DNA from: JBEKCP01 sp050014815
GTDB lineage: Bacteria > Planctomycetota > Planctomycetia > Pirellulales > Thermoguttaceae
NCBI GenBank assembly: GCA_050014815.1
Contig: JBEKCP010000249.1
Span: 1-8,284 of the forward strand
DNA length: 8,284 bases
Direction of reading: 5' to 3'
Part shown: positions 1-6,748 of the stretch, in pieces
Numbering within the stretch: position 1 is the first letter of the stretch
Layout: every line of letters begins with the position of its first letter
Position numbers and translations under genes: made by a program
Notes under the pieces: generated by a model
Database searches by the model: none
The model's input: only the letters and a program-made list of their open reading frames with translations
Told to the model about the DNA's origin: nothing

Positions 1-551
1 GCGCCAGGTGGCGACGCCGCAGGCGGCACCGCGGGCGGCGCGGGGGCGGCGGCAGGAGGTACCATCGTCGGCGGCTCGGGCTTAATTCCCACGATGACCG
101 TCCCCGGCTTGAAGAATTGCAGATAGAAGGGCTCAAGCTGCTCCCGCGGGTTGCCGCGATTCAGGACGATCGGGATCGAGTGGCTGAGCGCCTCGGCGGC
201 CGCGGCGGCGTCCAGCAGCTCGCCGTCCCGATGGACCCAGAAGGCGCCCGGCGGGATTTTCGTGACTCGCGTCTCAGGCACATCATGCGACTCCTGGTAA
301 GTAAAGGTGTGGACCCGCTGCTCTGGGACCTCGCGGCCGTCGATCACCCGGACGACGGTGTACACCGCCTGTTTCGTTTTCGTTTCCCACACGGGCTTGA
401 ACACGACATGGGCGATCTCAAGACTCCCCTGCGCGTCAATCGTCGCGACCGCCATTCTCGGCGGCGGCTGGTGGGGAAGACGCGGCTCGGCCCCGTACGA
501 GGTGGCGGCAGCCAAGAGAACCGCACCGACGGCAAGATTCCAGCGGATCAT
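1..551 (-). CDS. Secreted hypothetical protein, C-terminus cut by window edge
   Basis: Reading the minus strand from an ATG at 551, the frame stays open for 183 codons to base 3 with no stop, so the gene continues past the window. The first 21 residues look like a Sec signal peptide: MIRWN, a hydrophobic stretch rich in Ala, Val and Leu, then a likely cleavage after SYGA before EPR. The mature part has a beta-rich look (IAHVVFKPVW, AVYTVVRVIDG, HTFTYQESHDV), a charged middle, then FYLQFFKPGTVIVGIKP. From about residue 158 it becomes a Pro/Ala-rich tail of low complexity. An AAGGA-type ribosome site lies about 12 bases upstream. I do not recognise a family; a periplasmic or surface-exposed protein is the inference. 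It diverges from the ABC operon with 158 to 170 bases between start codons. The ATG at 561 is out of frame and was not used. Confidence 0.72.
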   Translation of the reverse strand, partial: MIRWNLAVGAVLLAAATSYGAEPRLPHQPPPRMAVATIDAQGSLEIAHVVFKPVWETKTKQAVYTVVRVIDGREVPEQRVHTFTYQESHDVPETRVTKIPPGAFWVHRDGELLDAAAAAEALSHSIPIVLNRGNPREQLEPFYLQFFKPGTVIVGIKPEPPTMVPPAAAPAPPAVPPAASPPG

Positions 552-709
552 CGCTCACCATCCTTTCCAATAAAGAGCGTAGGAGAGGGCATCTTTCGGC
601 CCGCAGCCACGGCAGCCATTGTCGGCGGCTGCCGCGCGCTCGTCAACCCGGGGCCGCAGAGGGACGCTGCCAAGGAGCGGCCCCGCGGGTATACTTAAAC
701 AACCGGGGG
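552..709. promoter_or_regulatory. Divergent intergenic region with two inverted repeats
   Basis: This spacer separates the secreted protein (minus) from the ABC ATPase (plus). It holds two perfect inverted repeats. The first is CGGCAGCC at 610-617 against GGCTGCCG at 627-634, with a 9-base loop. The second has arms at 649-657 and 677-685 (CGGGGCCGC against GCGGCCCCG), a 9-bp stem with a 19-base loop, ending just before a TATACT box. Neither is followed by a T-run, so they are not simple terminators. Operator sites or mRNA leader structure are possible. No gene of its own is supported here. Confidence 0.4.
667..695 (+). promoter_or_regulatory. Candidate sigma70-type promoter for the ABC operon
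   Basis: TATACT at 690-695 matches five of six bases of the -10 consensus, and CTGCCA at 667-672 matches four of six of the -35 consensus, with the ideal 17-base spacer. Transcription would begin near 702. That leaves only about 8 bases before the ATG at 710 but about 20 before the ATG at 722. The -35 box lies in the loop of the inverted repeat 649-685, so a protein bound there could block it. This is pattern matching only. Confidence 0.35.
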
Positions 710-721
710 ATGACCAAGGTC

Positions 722-1392
<671 letters not shown>

Positions 1393-1411
<19 letters not shown>

Positions 1412-4400
1412 TCCTCGCCTCGCTCTTGCACCACTGGCCGGCGAACCTGGCCGTGGCGTGCGGCGTGGCCGTCGGCACGGCGGTGCTGACCGGGGCGCTG
1501 GTGGTCGGCGATTCCATGCGGGGAAGCCTGCGGCGCCTGACGCTCGACCGGCTTGGACGGGTCGACGAGGCGCTGGTGGCCGACCGCTTCTTCCGCGAGG
1601 AGCTGGCCGATCCGCAGTCGGAGGTGCCGGTAATCTTGCTCCGCGCCAGCCTGGAGAAGGCCGATTCGGATCCGCCCCGGCGGGCCAACCAGGTACACGT
1701 CATCGGCTGCGACGAGCGATTCTGGCAACTCGGACCTCCCTCGCCCAAGGGCGAGCAGACGCTCGGGCCGGTGCTTTCGCGTGGCGCGATCGTGCTGAAC
1801 GAGCCGGCGGCGCGGCAGCTCGGCGTGGCGGTCGGCGACGCGATCCTCTTGCGTCTCGCGCGGCCCGGGGCCATCCCCGCCGAAAGCGCCCTGGGCCGCA
1901 ACCGCGAGACGGTGCGGAGCGTCCGGCTGGAGGTCTCCGCCGTCCTGGCGGCCGAGGGATTGGGGCAATTCGGCTTGCGGCCCACGCAGCGGCCTCCGCG
2001 CAACGCCTATGTCTTGCTCCCCTACCTCCAAGAGCAGCTTGACGAGCCCGGCCGCGTCAACGCGATCCTGGCAACACCTCCACCGTCCGCCTTAGGCAAC
2101 CGGCGGGCAAGCCCGCCCGCTAAACAGTTTCATCCCACGCTGGCCGATTACGGCATCCACGTACACGAGGCGTCGCCGGGCTATTTCAACATCACGTCGG
2201 AACGGATGATCCTGGAGCCGGCCGCGGAGCAGGCCATCCTCGAACAACTCAAGGGAAAAAGGGGACAGTCCCCATTTGTACTAAGTACCCTTCGGGCCGT
2301 TCCGGCAAATGGGGACAGTCCCCTTTTTCCCGGACTGGAGGTCCAGCCCGCCCTGACCTACCTGGCCAACACGATCGCCTGCGGAGACCGCCAGGTCCCG
2401 TATTCCACGATCACGGCCATCGACTTTGCCGCCGTGCCGCCGCTGGGCCCGATGCTCTCGCCCGATGGAAAACCGCTTCCGCCGCTGGCCGACGACGAAA
2501 TCGCGCTGAATTCCTGGGCAGCCGAAGACCTTGGGGCCAAGCCGGGCGACACGATCCGCGTGAGCTACTTCGAGCCGGAGAGCACGCACGGCGAGGTCCG
2601 CCAGGCGACGGCCGAATTCCGCCTGGTTGCCGTGGTCCGGCTGGCCGGGGCCGCCGACGACCGGGCCCTGACGCCGCCGGTCCGCGGCATCACCGATCAG
2701 CTTTCGATGGCCAAATGGGATCCCCCCTTCCCTATGGATCTCCGCCGGATTCGTCCCAAGGACGAACAGTACTGGCGAGACCACCGGGCGGTGCCGAAGG
2801 CCTTCGTGTCGCTGGCGACGGGCCGCCGGCTCTGGGCGACCCGCTTCGGGCAGACGACGTCGCTGCGGGTAGCGGAGCCAAGGGGACAGTCCCATTTTCG
2901 TCTGGACGAAAATCGGGACAGTCCCCCGCCGGCTGAGCCAAGGGGACAGTCCCATTTTCGCGACCATGCCGGGCATGGTGCCCGCGAAAATCGGGACAGT
3001 CCCCCGGCTGCGGGGATGACCGCCGAGTCGCTCCAGCGACAGTTGACCCTTGATCCGGCGGCCATGGGGTTCGTCTTCCAGCCGGTTCGGGAGCAAGGGT
3101 TGGCGGCGTCGGCCGGCACGACGCCGTTCGGCGTCCTTTTCCTGGCGTTTAGTTCGTTCGTCATCGCGGCGGCCGTAATGCTCGTCGTCCTGCTGTTTCG
3201 CCTGAACGCCGATCGCCGCGGTGCGGAAATCGGGATCTTGCTGGCCCTGGGCTTCCGCCAGCGGCAGGTCGGCCGGATGCTCGCCGCCGAAGGACTCTTG
3301 GTTGCCGCGATCGGCAGCCTCGTGGGGGCGTGCGCCGGCGTCGGATACGCGGCACTGATGCTGGCCGGCCTGCGGACCTGGTGGCTGGCGGCCGTCGGCA
3401 CTCCGTTCCTGCGGCTGTACGTCGATCCGTGGAGTGCCGTGATCGGGGCGGCGGGCGGTTTTGCTCTCGCGGTGGCGGCCATCGTGGTCTCGGTCCGGCG
3501 ATTGGGCCGCATTGCACCGCGGCGACTGCTGGCGGGGGAAACAGAAGGTAGGGTGGGTCGAGTGGAGCGAGCCCCACCATCAAGAATCGAGATTGCTCTT
3601 GGTGGGGCTCGCTTCGCTCGACCCACCCTACGATTGGCACTACTGGCCCTTGCGGCGGCGCCGGCCGCGGTGCTCGTCGGCCTTCCGCTGGACGAGAACA
3701 TCCGCGCGGCGGCGTTTTTCGGCGCCGGCGCCGTGGCGCTGGTCGCGCTTGTAACGCTCGCCTGGCTCCATCTCCGGCTCCGCGCGACGGGGCCGGCCGT
3801 GGCGCTCGGACGCGGCAACCTCCTGCGGATGGCCGCGCGGAGCGCGGCACGCAACCCGGGCCGAAGCGGACTGAGCATCGCCCTGGCGGCCGCGGCATGC
3901 TTCCTCATCGCCGCCATGAGCGCATTCCGTAGCGATCCGGCCCAGCAGGTCCCGGCACTCTCGGGCGGCACCGGCGGTTTCGCCGTGGTGGCCCAGAGCG
4001 ACCAGCCGATCTACCAGGACTTCGGCACACCCCAGGGGCGGCGCCAACTCGGCTTCTCGCCGGAGGACGACCGCCTGCTTGGCGACTGCCGCGTTTACGC
4101 CCTGCGGGTCAAGCCGGGCGACGACGCCAGTTGCCTCAACCTTTACCAGCCGCGGCAGCCGAGACTCTTGGGACTGCCGTCATCCTTCCTTCGGCGCGAC
4201 GGATTTGCCTGGGCCGACGCGCCGCCAGGCGAGGAGAACCCATGGCTTGCCCTGGAGCAGCCCTCACCCCCTGCCCCGCCCTCACCCCCGGCCCCTCTCC
4301 CGGAGGGAGAGGGGGGTGGTACGCCGGTGGTGATCGACCGAGCGACGGCCAGCTATTCGCTCCATCTCCGGGGGGGCCGTGGCGAGGAGTTCTCGACGAC

Positions 4401-5043
4401 CGACTCGCGAGGCCGGACGTTGCGGCTCAAGGTTGCCGGGCTGTTGCAAAACAGCATCTTCCAGGGCGATCTGCTGGTAAGCGAAGAGGCCCTGCTCCGG
4501 TACGATCCGGCACTGGGCGGCTATCGGTTTTTTCTCATCGAGGCCCCGCCGCAGAAGACGGCCGCGGTCCGGGAGGCCCTGGAGCGGAACTTGGGCGACT
4601 ATGGCCTGGCTGCGGAAACGACGGCCGAGCGGCTGGCCGGCTTCCTGGCCGTCCAGAATACGTATCTCTCGACGTTCCAGAGTCTCGGCGGACTGGGCCT
4701 GTTGTTGGGCACGATCGGGCTGGCGGCCGCGGAACTCCGCAGCGTCCTGGAGCGCCGCGGCGAGATGGCGCTGCTTCGGGCCGCCGGGTTTTCCCGGGCA
4801 ATGCTGGCGCGGCTGGTTGTGCTGGAAACGCTCTTCCTGCTCGTCGCCGGCCTGGCCATCGGGGTCCTGGCCGCGCTGGTGGCCGTTGCCCCGCACCTGG
4901 CCGGCCACGGGGCCTCGATCCCCTGGAAGTCGCTGGCCGGCATCCTGGCCCTCGTGCTGGCGGTCGGGCTCATGGCCAGCCTGGCGGCGGTCCGCGCCGT
5001 GGTCGGCGCGCCTCTGGTCGCCGCTCTACGGGAGGAGCGATGA
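1393..5043 (+). CDS. Large ten-helix FtsX-family ABC permease, interrupted by in-frame repeats
   Basis: The protein is 1216 residues from the ATG at 1393 (MSSFRLILAS), which overlaps the ATPase end. The frame is open far upstream to 619, but that part is a shadow of the ATPase. Predicted helices lie near 17-38, 579-602, 633-657, 680-701, 748-766, 773-795, 826-844, 1097-1115, 1144-1170 and 1181-1203. This is the ten-helix layout with two FtsX cores (about 579-701 and 1097-1203) and two large extracytoplasmic domains (about 39-578 and 845-1096). LLALGFRQRQVGRML and LLRAAGFSRAMLARL are the paired coupling-type segments after the first helix of each core. It is probably the membrane partner of the upstream ATPase; the substrate is unknown. 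It is longer than I would expect of the class, partly because palindromic repeats are read through in frame at residues 236-245, 287-313, 495-538, 719-747 and 957-976. No stop or frameshift was seen, so it appears intact. Confidence 0.9.
2100..2125 (-). repeat. REP-like palindrome, family 1, coding copy
   Basis: These 26 bases are the exact reverse complement of 8157-8182, and they match 5105-5130 and the reverse complement of 5061-5086 with one difference each. The unit contains a tight hairpin, GGCGGGC against GCCCGCC around TT on the minus strand, and ends in GCTAAAC on the plus strand. Here it is translated as RRASPPAK within the first extracytoplasmic domain of the permease. The plus-strand frame used avoids the TAA in CTAAAC. 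Confidence 0.85.
2253..2331. repeat. GGGGACAGTCCCC paired palindrome, copy 1, in coding sequence
   Basis: Two 26-base arms at 2253-2278 and 2306-2331 are reverse complements except for one base at the centre of GGGGACAGTCCCC. The flanks are GGGAAAAA and CATTTG on the left and the mirror image on the right. The 27-base inner segment adds GTACTAAGTAC (2278-2288) and CCCTTCGGG. Each arm is itself a small palindrome, so the element could fold as one long hairpin or two short ones. It encodes permease residues 287-313, with GQSPF from the left arm and GDSPLF from the right. Confidence 0.85.
2875..2930. repeat. GGGGACAGTCCC paired palindrome, copy 2, in coding sequence
   Basis: The left arm starts GAGCCAAGGGGACAGTCCC and runs through ATTTTCGTC. 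The right arm starts GACGAAAATCGGGACAGTCC, so the arms face each other across only 2 bases (2903-2904). It is a divergent version of the 2253-2331 element with the same core but TTTTCG in place of TTTG. It encodes about 20 residues (EPRGQSHFR, ENRDSPPP) in the permease, and the next copy begins exactly 60 bases later. Confidence 0.83.
2935..3005. repeat. GGGGACAGTCCC paired palindrome, copy 3, in coding sequence
   Basis: Bases 2935-2960 are identical to 2875-2900. The inner part is longer than in copy 2 and carries its own palindrome, ACCATGCC against GGCATGGT (2963-2979), before the right arm CGCGAAAATCGGGACAGTCC. Copies 2 and 3 form a tandem with an in-frame 60-base step, so the protein repeats AEPRGQSHFR. 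The whole block 2875-3005 lies about 40 residues before the second predicted helix of the permease. Confidence 0.83.
3548..3631. repeat. GTAGGGTGGGTCGAG inverted repeat, in coding sequence
   Basis: Arms of 32 bases at 3548-3579 and 3600-3631 are reverse complements with two mismatches (GAGTGGAGCGAG against GAGCGAAGCGAG). They begin with GTAGGGTGGGTCGAG and end with CGACCCACCCTAC, with a 20-base loop. The element encodes permease residues 719-747 (RVGRVERAPP, ALGGARFARP), in the predicted cytoplasmic linker after the first FtsX core. Its sequence is unrelated to the other repeats in the gene. Confidence 0.83.
4261..4314. repeat. CCCTCACCCC / CCCCTCTCCC hairpin repeat, in coding sequence
   Basis: An 18-base block CCCTCACCCCCTGCCCCG at 4261-4278 is followed by a near copy, CCCTCACCCCCGGCCCCT, at 4279-4296. 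The second runs into a perfect 10-bp hairpin, CCCCTCTCCC at 4292-4301 against GGGAGAGGGG at 4305-4314, with loop GGA. It is translated as PSPPAP twice, then LPEGEGGG (permease residues 957-976), inside the second extracytoplasmic domain. The Pro-rich then Gly/Glu-rich peptide is unlike the sequence on either side. Confidence 0.8.
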
Positions 5044-5060
5044 CCTGCGCCGCACTGGCC

Positions 5061-5130
5061 GTTTAGCGGACGGGCTTGCCCGCCGGGTGAATCTTGGGCC
5101 AGACTCGGCGGGCAAGCCCGCCCGCTAAAC
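5061..5130. repeat. Inverted pair of family 1 REP-like units between convergent genes
   Basis: A unit at 5061-5086 faces an opposite unit at 5105-5130. Their outer 25 bases are reverse complements with one mismatch (base 5070) around a loop of about 20 bases. This fills most of the 115-base gap between the permease stop (5043) and the queE stop (5161-5159). The large stem could stop or stabilise transcripts from both sides, but no T-run follows either arm, so it is not a classical intrinsic terminator. The paired arrangement is like the BIME mosaics formed by REP units. The rest of the gap holds nothing I can identify. Confidence 0.82.
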
Positions 5131-5158
5131 GAACTCGAACGACATCGATTTCCGTTAG

Positions 5159-5872
5159 TTACGTTCCCCGCTGCGGGCCGAACCACTCGATGTGGCGCCG
5201 CGGGCAGAACGCGAGCCCATGCTCCCGGCAGTAGGGCTCCAACCACGCGGCCTTTTCCGCCAGTGTGGCGGGGTCGGTGCCTTGCGGCATGAGCATCACC
5301 GAACCGCGCCGGATCTCCGGCAGCCTCGCCAGAAAAGCGTCCACCTCGCGGCAGTCGTCCAAACAATCGACGACGAACTTGAATTGGCAATCGTATTGGG
5401 CCGCCAGCCGCCGGATCACGTCGGGGGCCTGCCGGCCGTGCTCGTGCTGGCGGATCCACCACTCCTCTTGCCCCGGGCCGGGAGTGGAGTTGGCCAGCTT
5501 CGGGCTGACGGACATCAGGTCGCACTCGACCGGCAGGTAGCGTGTGCCCGCCGTCTCGATCGTCACGTGCAGGCCCCGGCGGTGCAGGGCGGCCGCGAGC
5601 GGGACCAGGTCGGCCGCCAGCATCGGCTCGCCGCCCGTCAGGACCGCGTGTCTTGCCGCCGACGGCCGCGGGGGCGCCGGCCGGGCAAGCTCATCGACGC
5701 GGGCGAGGATCTCGTCGATCGCCAGGTCCATGCCCTCCGGGGACCAGGACGCATAGGGTGTGTCGCAGAAGCGGCAGCGGAGGTTGCAGCCGGCGATCCG
5801 GATGAACACGCTCGGGGTGCCGGTCAGGCGGCCCTCCCCTTGCAGCGATCGGAATATCTCGGCGATACGCAC
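5159..5872 (-). CDS. queE: 7-carboxy-7-deazaguanine synthase QueE (radical SAM)
   Basis: QueE converts 6-carboxytetrahydropterin to 7-carboxy-7-deazaguanine using S-adenosylmethionine and an iron-sulfur cluster, in the cytoplasm. I start it at the GTG at 5872, giving 237 residues beginning MRIAEIFRSLQGEG. AGGAA sits 8 bases upstream (5881-5885), and family members begin at this point. A longer frame from a TTG at 5908 adds 12 residues without homologous character. Seen from the GTG, the cluster motif CNLRCRFC is at 29-36 (CxxxCxxC), followed by DTPYASW, then TGGEP at 79-83, TIETAGT, SVSPKLANSTP, KFVVD, and a C-terminal HIEWFGPQRGT. All key residues are present and the length is normal. It lies 94 bases after queC on the same strand, so co-transcription is likely, although a hairpin repeat separates them. 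Confidence 0.95.
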   Translation of the reverse strand: MRIAEIFRSLQGEGRLTGTPSVFIRIAGCNLRCRFCDTPYASWSPEGMDLAIDEILARVDELARPAPPRPSAARHAVLTGGEPMLAADLVPLAAALHRRGLHVTIETAGTRYLPVECDLMSVSPKLANSTPGPGQEEWWIRQHEHGRQAPDVIRRLAAQYDCQFKFVVDCLDDCREVDAFLARLPEIRRGSVMLMPQGTDPATLAEKAAWLEPYCREHGLAFCPRRHIEWFGPQRGT

Positions 5873-5880
5873 GGCGGTGT

Positions 5881-5885
5881 TTCCT
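5881..5885 (-). promoter_or_regulatory. Ribosome binding site that sets the queE start
   Basis: AGGAA on the minus strand lies 8 bases before the GTG at 5872. The upstream TTG at 5908 has no comparable site at the right distance. This, with the fit to the QueE N-terminus, decides the start. Confidence 0.6.
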
Positions 5886-5914
5886 GAAATCTCTTTGCGA
5901 AGCCGCAAGGCGAA

Positions 5915-5959
5915 CCCCGCGACGCAGTCGACCCCCGCGACGCAGTCGCGGGGCTTTTT
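5915..5959 (+). repeat. Duplicated CCCCGCGACGCAGTCG hairpin with T-run, antisense to que genes
   Basis: CCCCGCGACGCAGTCG occurs at 5915-5930 and again at 5933-5948. The second copy completes a perfect 9-bp hairpin, CCCCGCGAC (5933-5941) against GTCGCGGGG (5945-5953) with loop GCA, followed by CTTTTT (5954-5959). Read on the plus strand this has the form of an intrinsic terminator. The neighbouring genes queC and queE are on the minus strand, where the run is A5 before the stem and would not terminate. It could stop antisense transcription, or it could simply be an inserted repeat. Confidence 0.6.
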
Positions 5960-5960
5960 C

Positions 5961-5988
5961 CAATCCCTAATCCTTAATCCCTAATCCC
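5961..5988 (-). repeat. Heptamer GGGATTA tract over the queC stop
   Basis: On the minus strand four seven-base units follow one another: GGGATTA, GGGATTA, AGGATTA, GGGATTG. The last residues of QueC (GLGIKD) and its TAG stop are read from this tract. It sits next to the hairpin repeat at 5915-5959, so the two may have arrived together. Confidence 0.7.
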
Positions 5989-6713
5989 TCTTGGTACGGC
6001 AGCGGATCCGCCAGGCCGGCCTCGGCGAAGCCTCGTCGCCGCAACTGGCAGGCATCGCACCGCCCGCAACTCAGGCCCGAGAGATCGGGGTCGTAGCAGG
6101 TGTGCGTCAGGGCGTAATCGACGCCCAATTCCATGCCGCGGCGGATGATTTGGGCCTTGGTCAGGCGGATGAGCGGCGTGTGCAGGGCGAAGTGGAGCCG
6201 GCCCTCGACCCCCGCCTTGGTCGCGAGATTGGCCAGCCGGGCGAATGCCTCGATGAACTCCGGCCGGCAGTCGGGGTATCCGCTGTAGTCGATCGCGTTA
6301 ACGCCGAGGAAGAGATCGGCCGCCCCGACCGTTTCGGCATAGGCCAACGCCAGGGCCAAGAGGACGGTGTTTCGGGCCGGGACGTAGGTGACGGGGATGC
6401 CCTGGCCCATGGCCTCGGTCGGGCGGTCCTTGGGCACCGCGATGGCATCGGTGAGGGCGCTTGAGCCGAAGGCGGCCAGACCGACCTGGACGACCCGGTG
6501 CTCGCGTACGTCGGCGGCCGCGGCCACCCGCCGGGCCGCCTCGAGCTCGAAGCGGTGCCGCTGCCCGTAGTCGACCGAAAGCGCATAGAGATCGAAGCCC
6601 TCCGCCCGGGCGATCGCCGCAACGGTGGCCGAATCGAGCCCCCCGGACAGGAGGATTACCGCCGGGCCCCGACCGAAGATGGTTCCCTCCCCTTTCGCCA
6701 ACTTGCCGCTCAT
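5967..6713 (-). CDS. queC: 7-cyano-7-deazaguanine (preQ0) synthase QueC
   Basis: QueC is an ATP-dependent ligase that turns 7-carboxy-7-deazaguanine into preQ0 with ammonia. The 248-residue protein shows the PP-loop SGGLDS at 23-28, SVDYGQRHRFEL, VPARNT, GVNAIDYSGYPDCRPEF, and the zinc site Cys206, Cys216, Cys219 and Cys222 (CGRCDAC). All expected motifs are present. The start is the ATG at 6713; the upstream bases hold only a weak GTGG, which would fit a leaderless message (see the promoter entry). GGGGAGGG inside the first codons is followed by no usable start codon. The C-terminus departs from the family after DPLPYQ: the last residues come from a heptamer repeat. It is divergent from queF and first in a likely queC-queE transcript. 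Confidence 0.96.
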   Translation of the reverse strand: MSGKLAKGEGTIFGRGPAVILLSGGLDSATVAAIARAEGFDLYALSVDYGQRHRFELEAARRVAAAADVREHRVVQVGLAAFGSSALTDAIAVPKDRPTEAMGQGIPVTYVPARNTVLLALALAYAETVGAADLFLGVNAIDYSGYPDCRPEFIEAFARLANLATKAGVEGRLHFALHTPLIRLTKAQIIRRGMELGVDYALTHTCYDPDLSGLSCGRCDACQLRRRGFAEAGLADPLPYQEGLGIKD

Positions 6714-6719
6714 GCCACA

Positions 6720-6748
6720 ATTATCGGGTGGGAGAAAGGAGCCTGCAA
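6720..6748 (-). promoter_or_regulatory. Candidate promoter giving a leaderless queC message
   Basis: On the minus strand TTGCAG (6748-6743) and GATAAT (6725-6720) are 17 bases apart, matching three of six and five of six consensus positions. Only six bases separate the -10 box from the queC ATG, so transcription would start at or next to the start codon. The region also holds the queF ribosome site on the other strand, leaving no room here for a separate queF promoter. Confidence 0.38.
6736..6741 (+). promoter_or_regulatory. Ribosome binding site that sets the queF start
   Basis: AAGGAG lies 7 bases before the GTG at 6749, an ideal arrangement. It rules out the much longer open frame that extends upstream antisense to queC. 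Confidence 0.7.

Noticed and set aside
2875..3005. CRISPR array
   Set aside because: Only two to three hairpin units of unequal spacing inside an open reading frame, with no cas genes; the units are inverted repeats, not direct repeats with unique spacers.
2281..3971. Long open frames antisense to the permease
   Set aside because: They are high-GC shadows, rich in Arg, Pro and Ser, with no motifs and no ribosome sites.
4131..5128. Overlapping plus-strand frames ending past the permease stop
   Set aside because: They are frame shadows of the permease running into the family 1 repeat; ends such as LADGLARRV are simply the repeat translated.
5873..5908. TTG start of QueE at 5908
   Set aside because: The added 12 residues do not match the family and lack a ribosome site; the GTG at 5872 has AGGAA at 8 bases.
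6461..6748. Longer N-terminus for QueF
   Set aside because: This stretch is antisense to queC; AAGGAG before the GTG at 6749 and the family N-terminus mark the true start.
6714..6748. preQ1 riboswitch before queC or queF
   Set aside because: The 35-base gap holds promoter-like and ribosome-site sequences and no stem plus A-rich tail of the preQ1 aptamer type.
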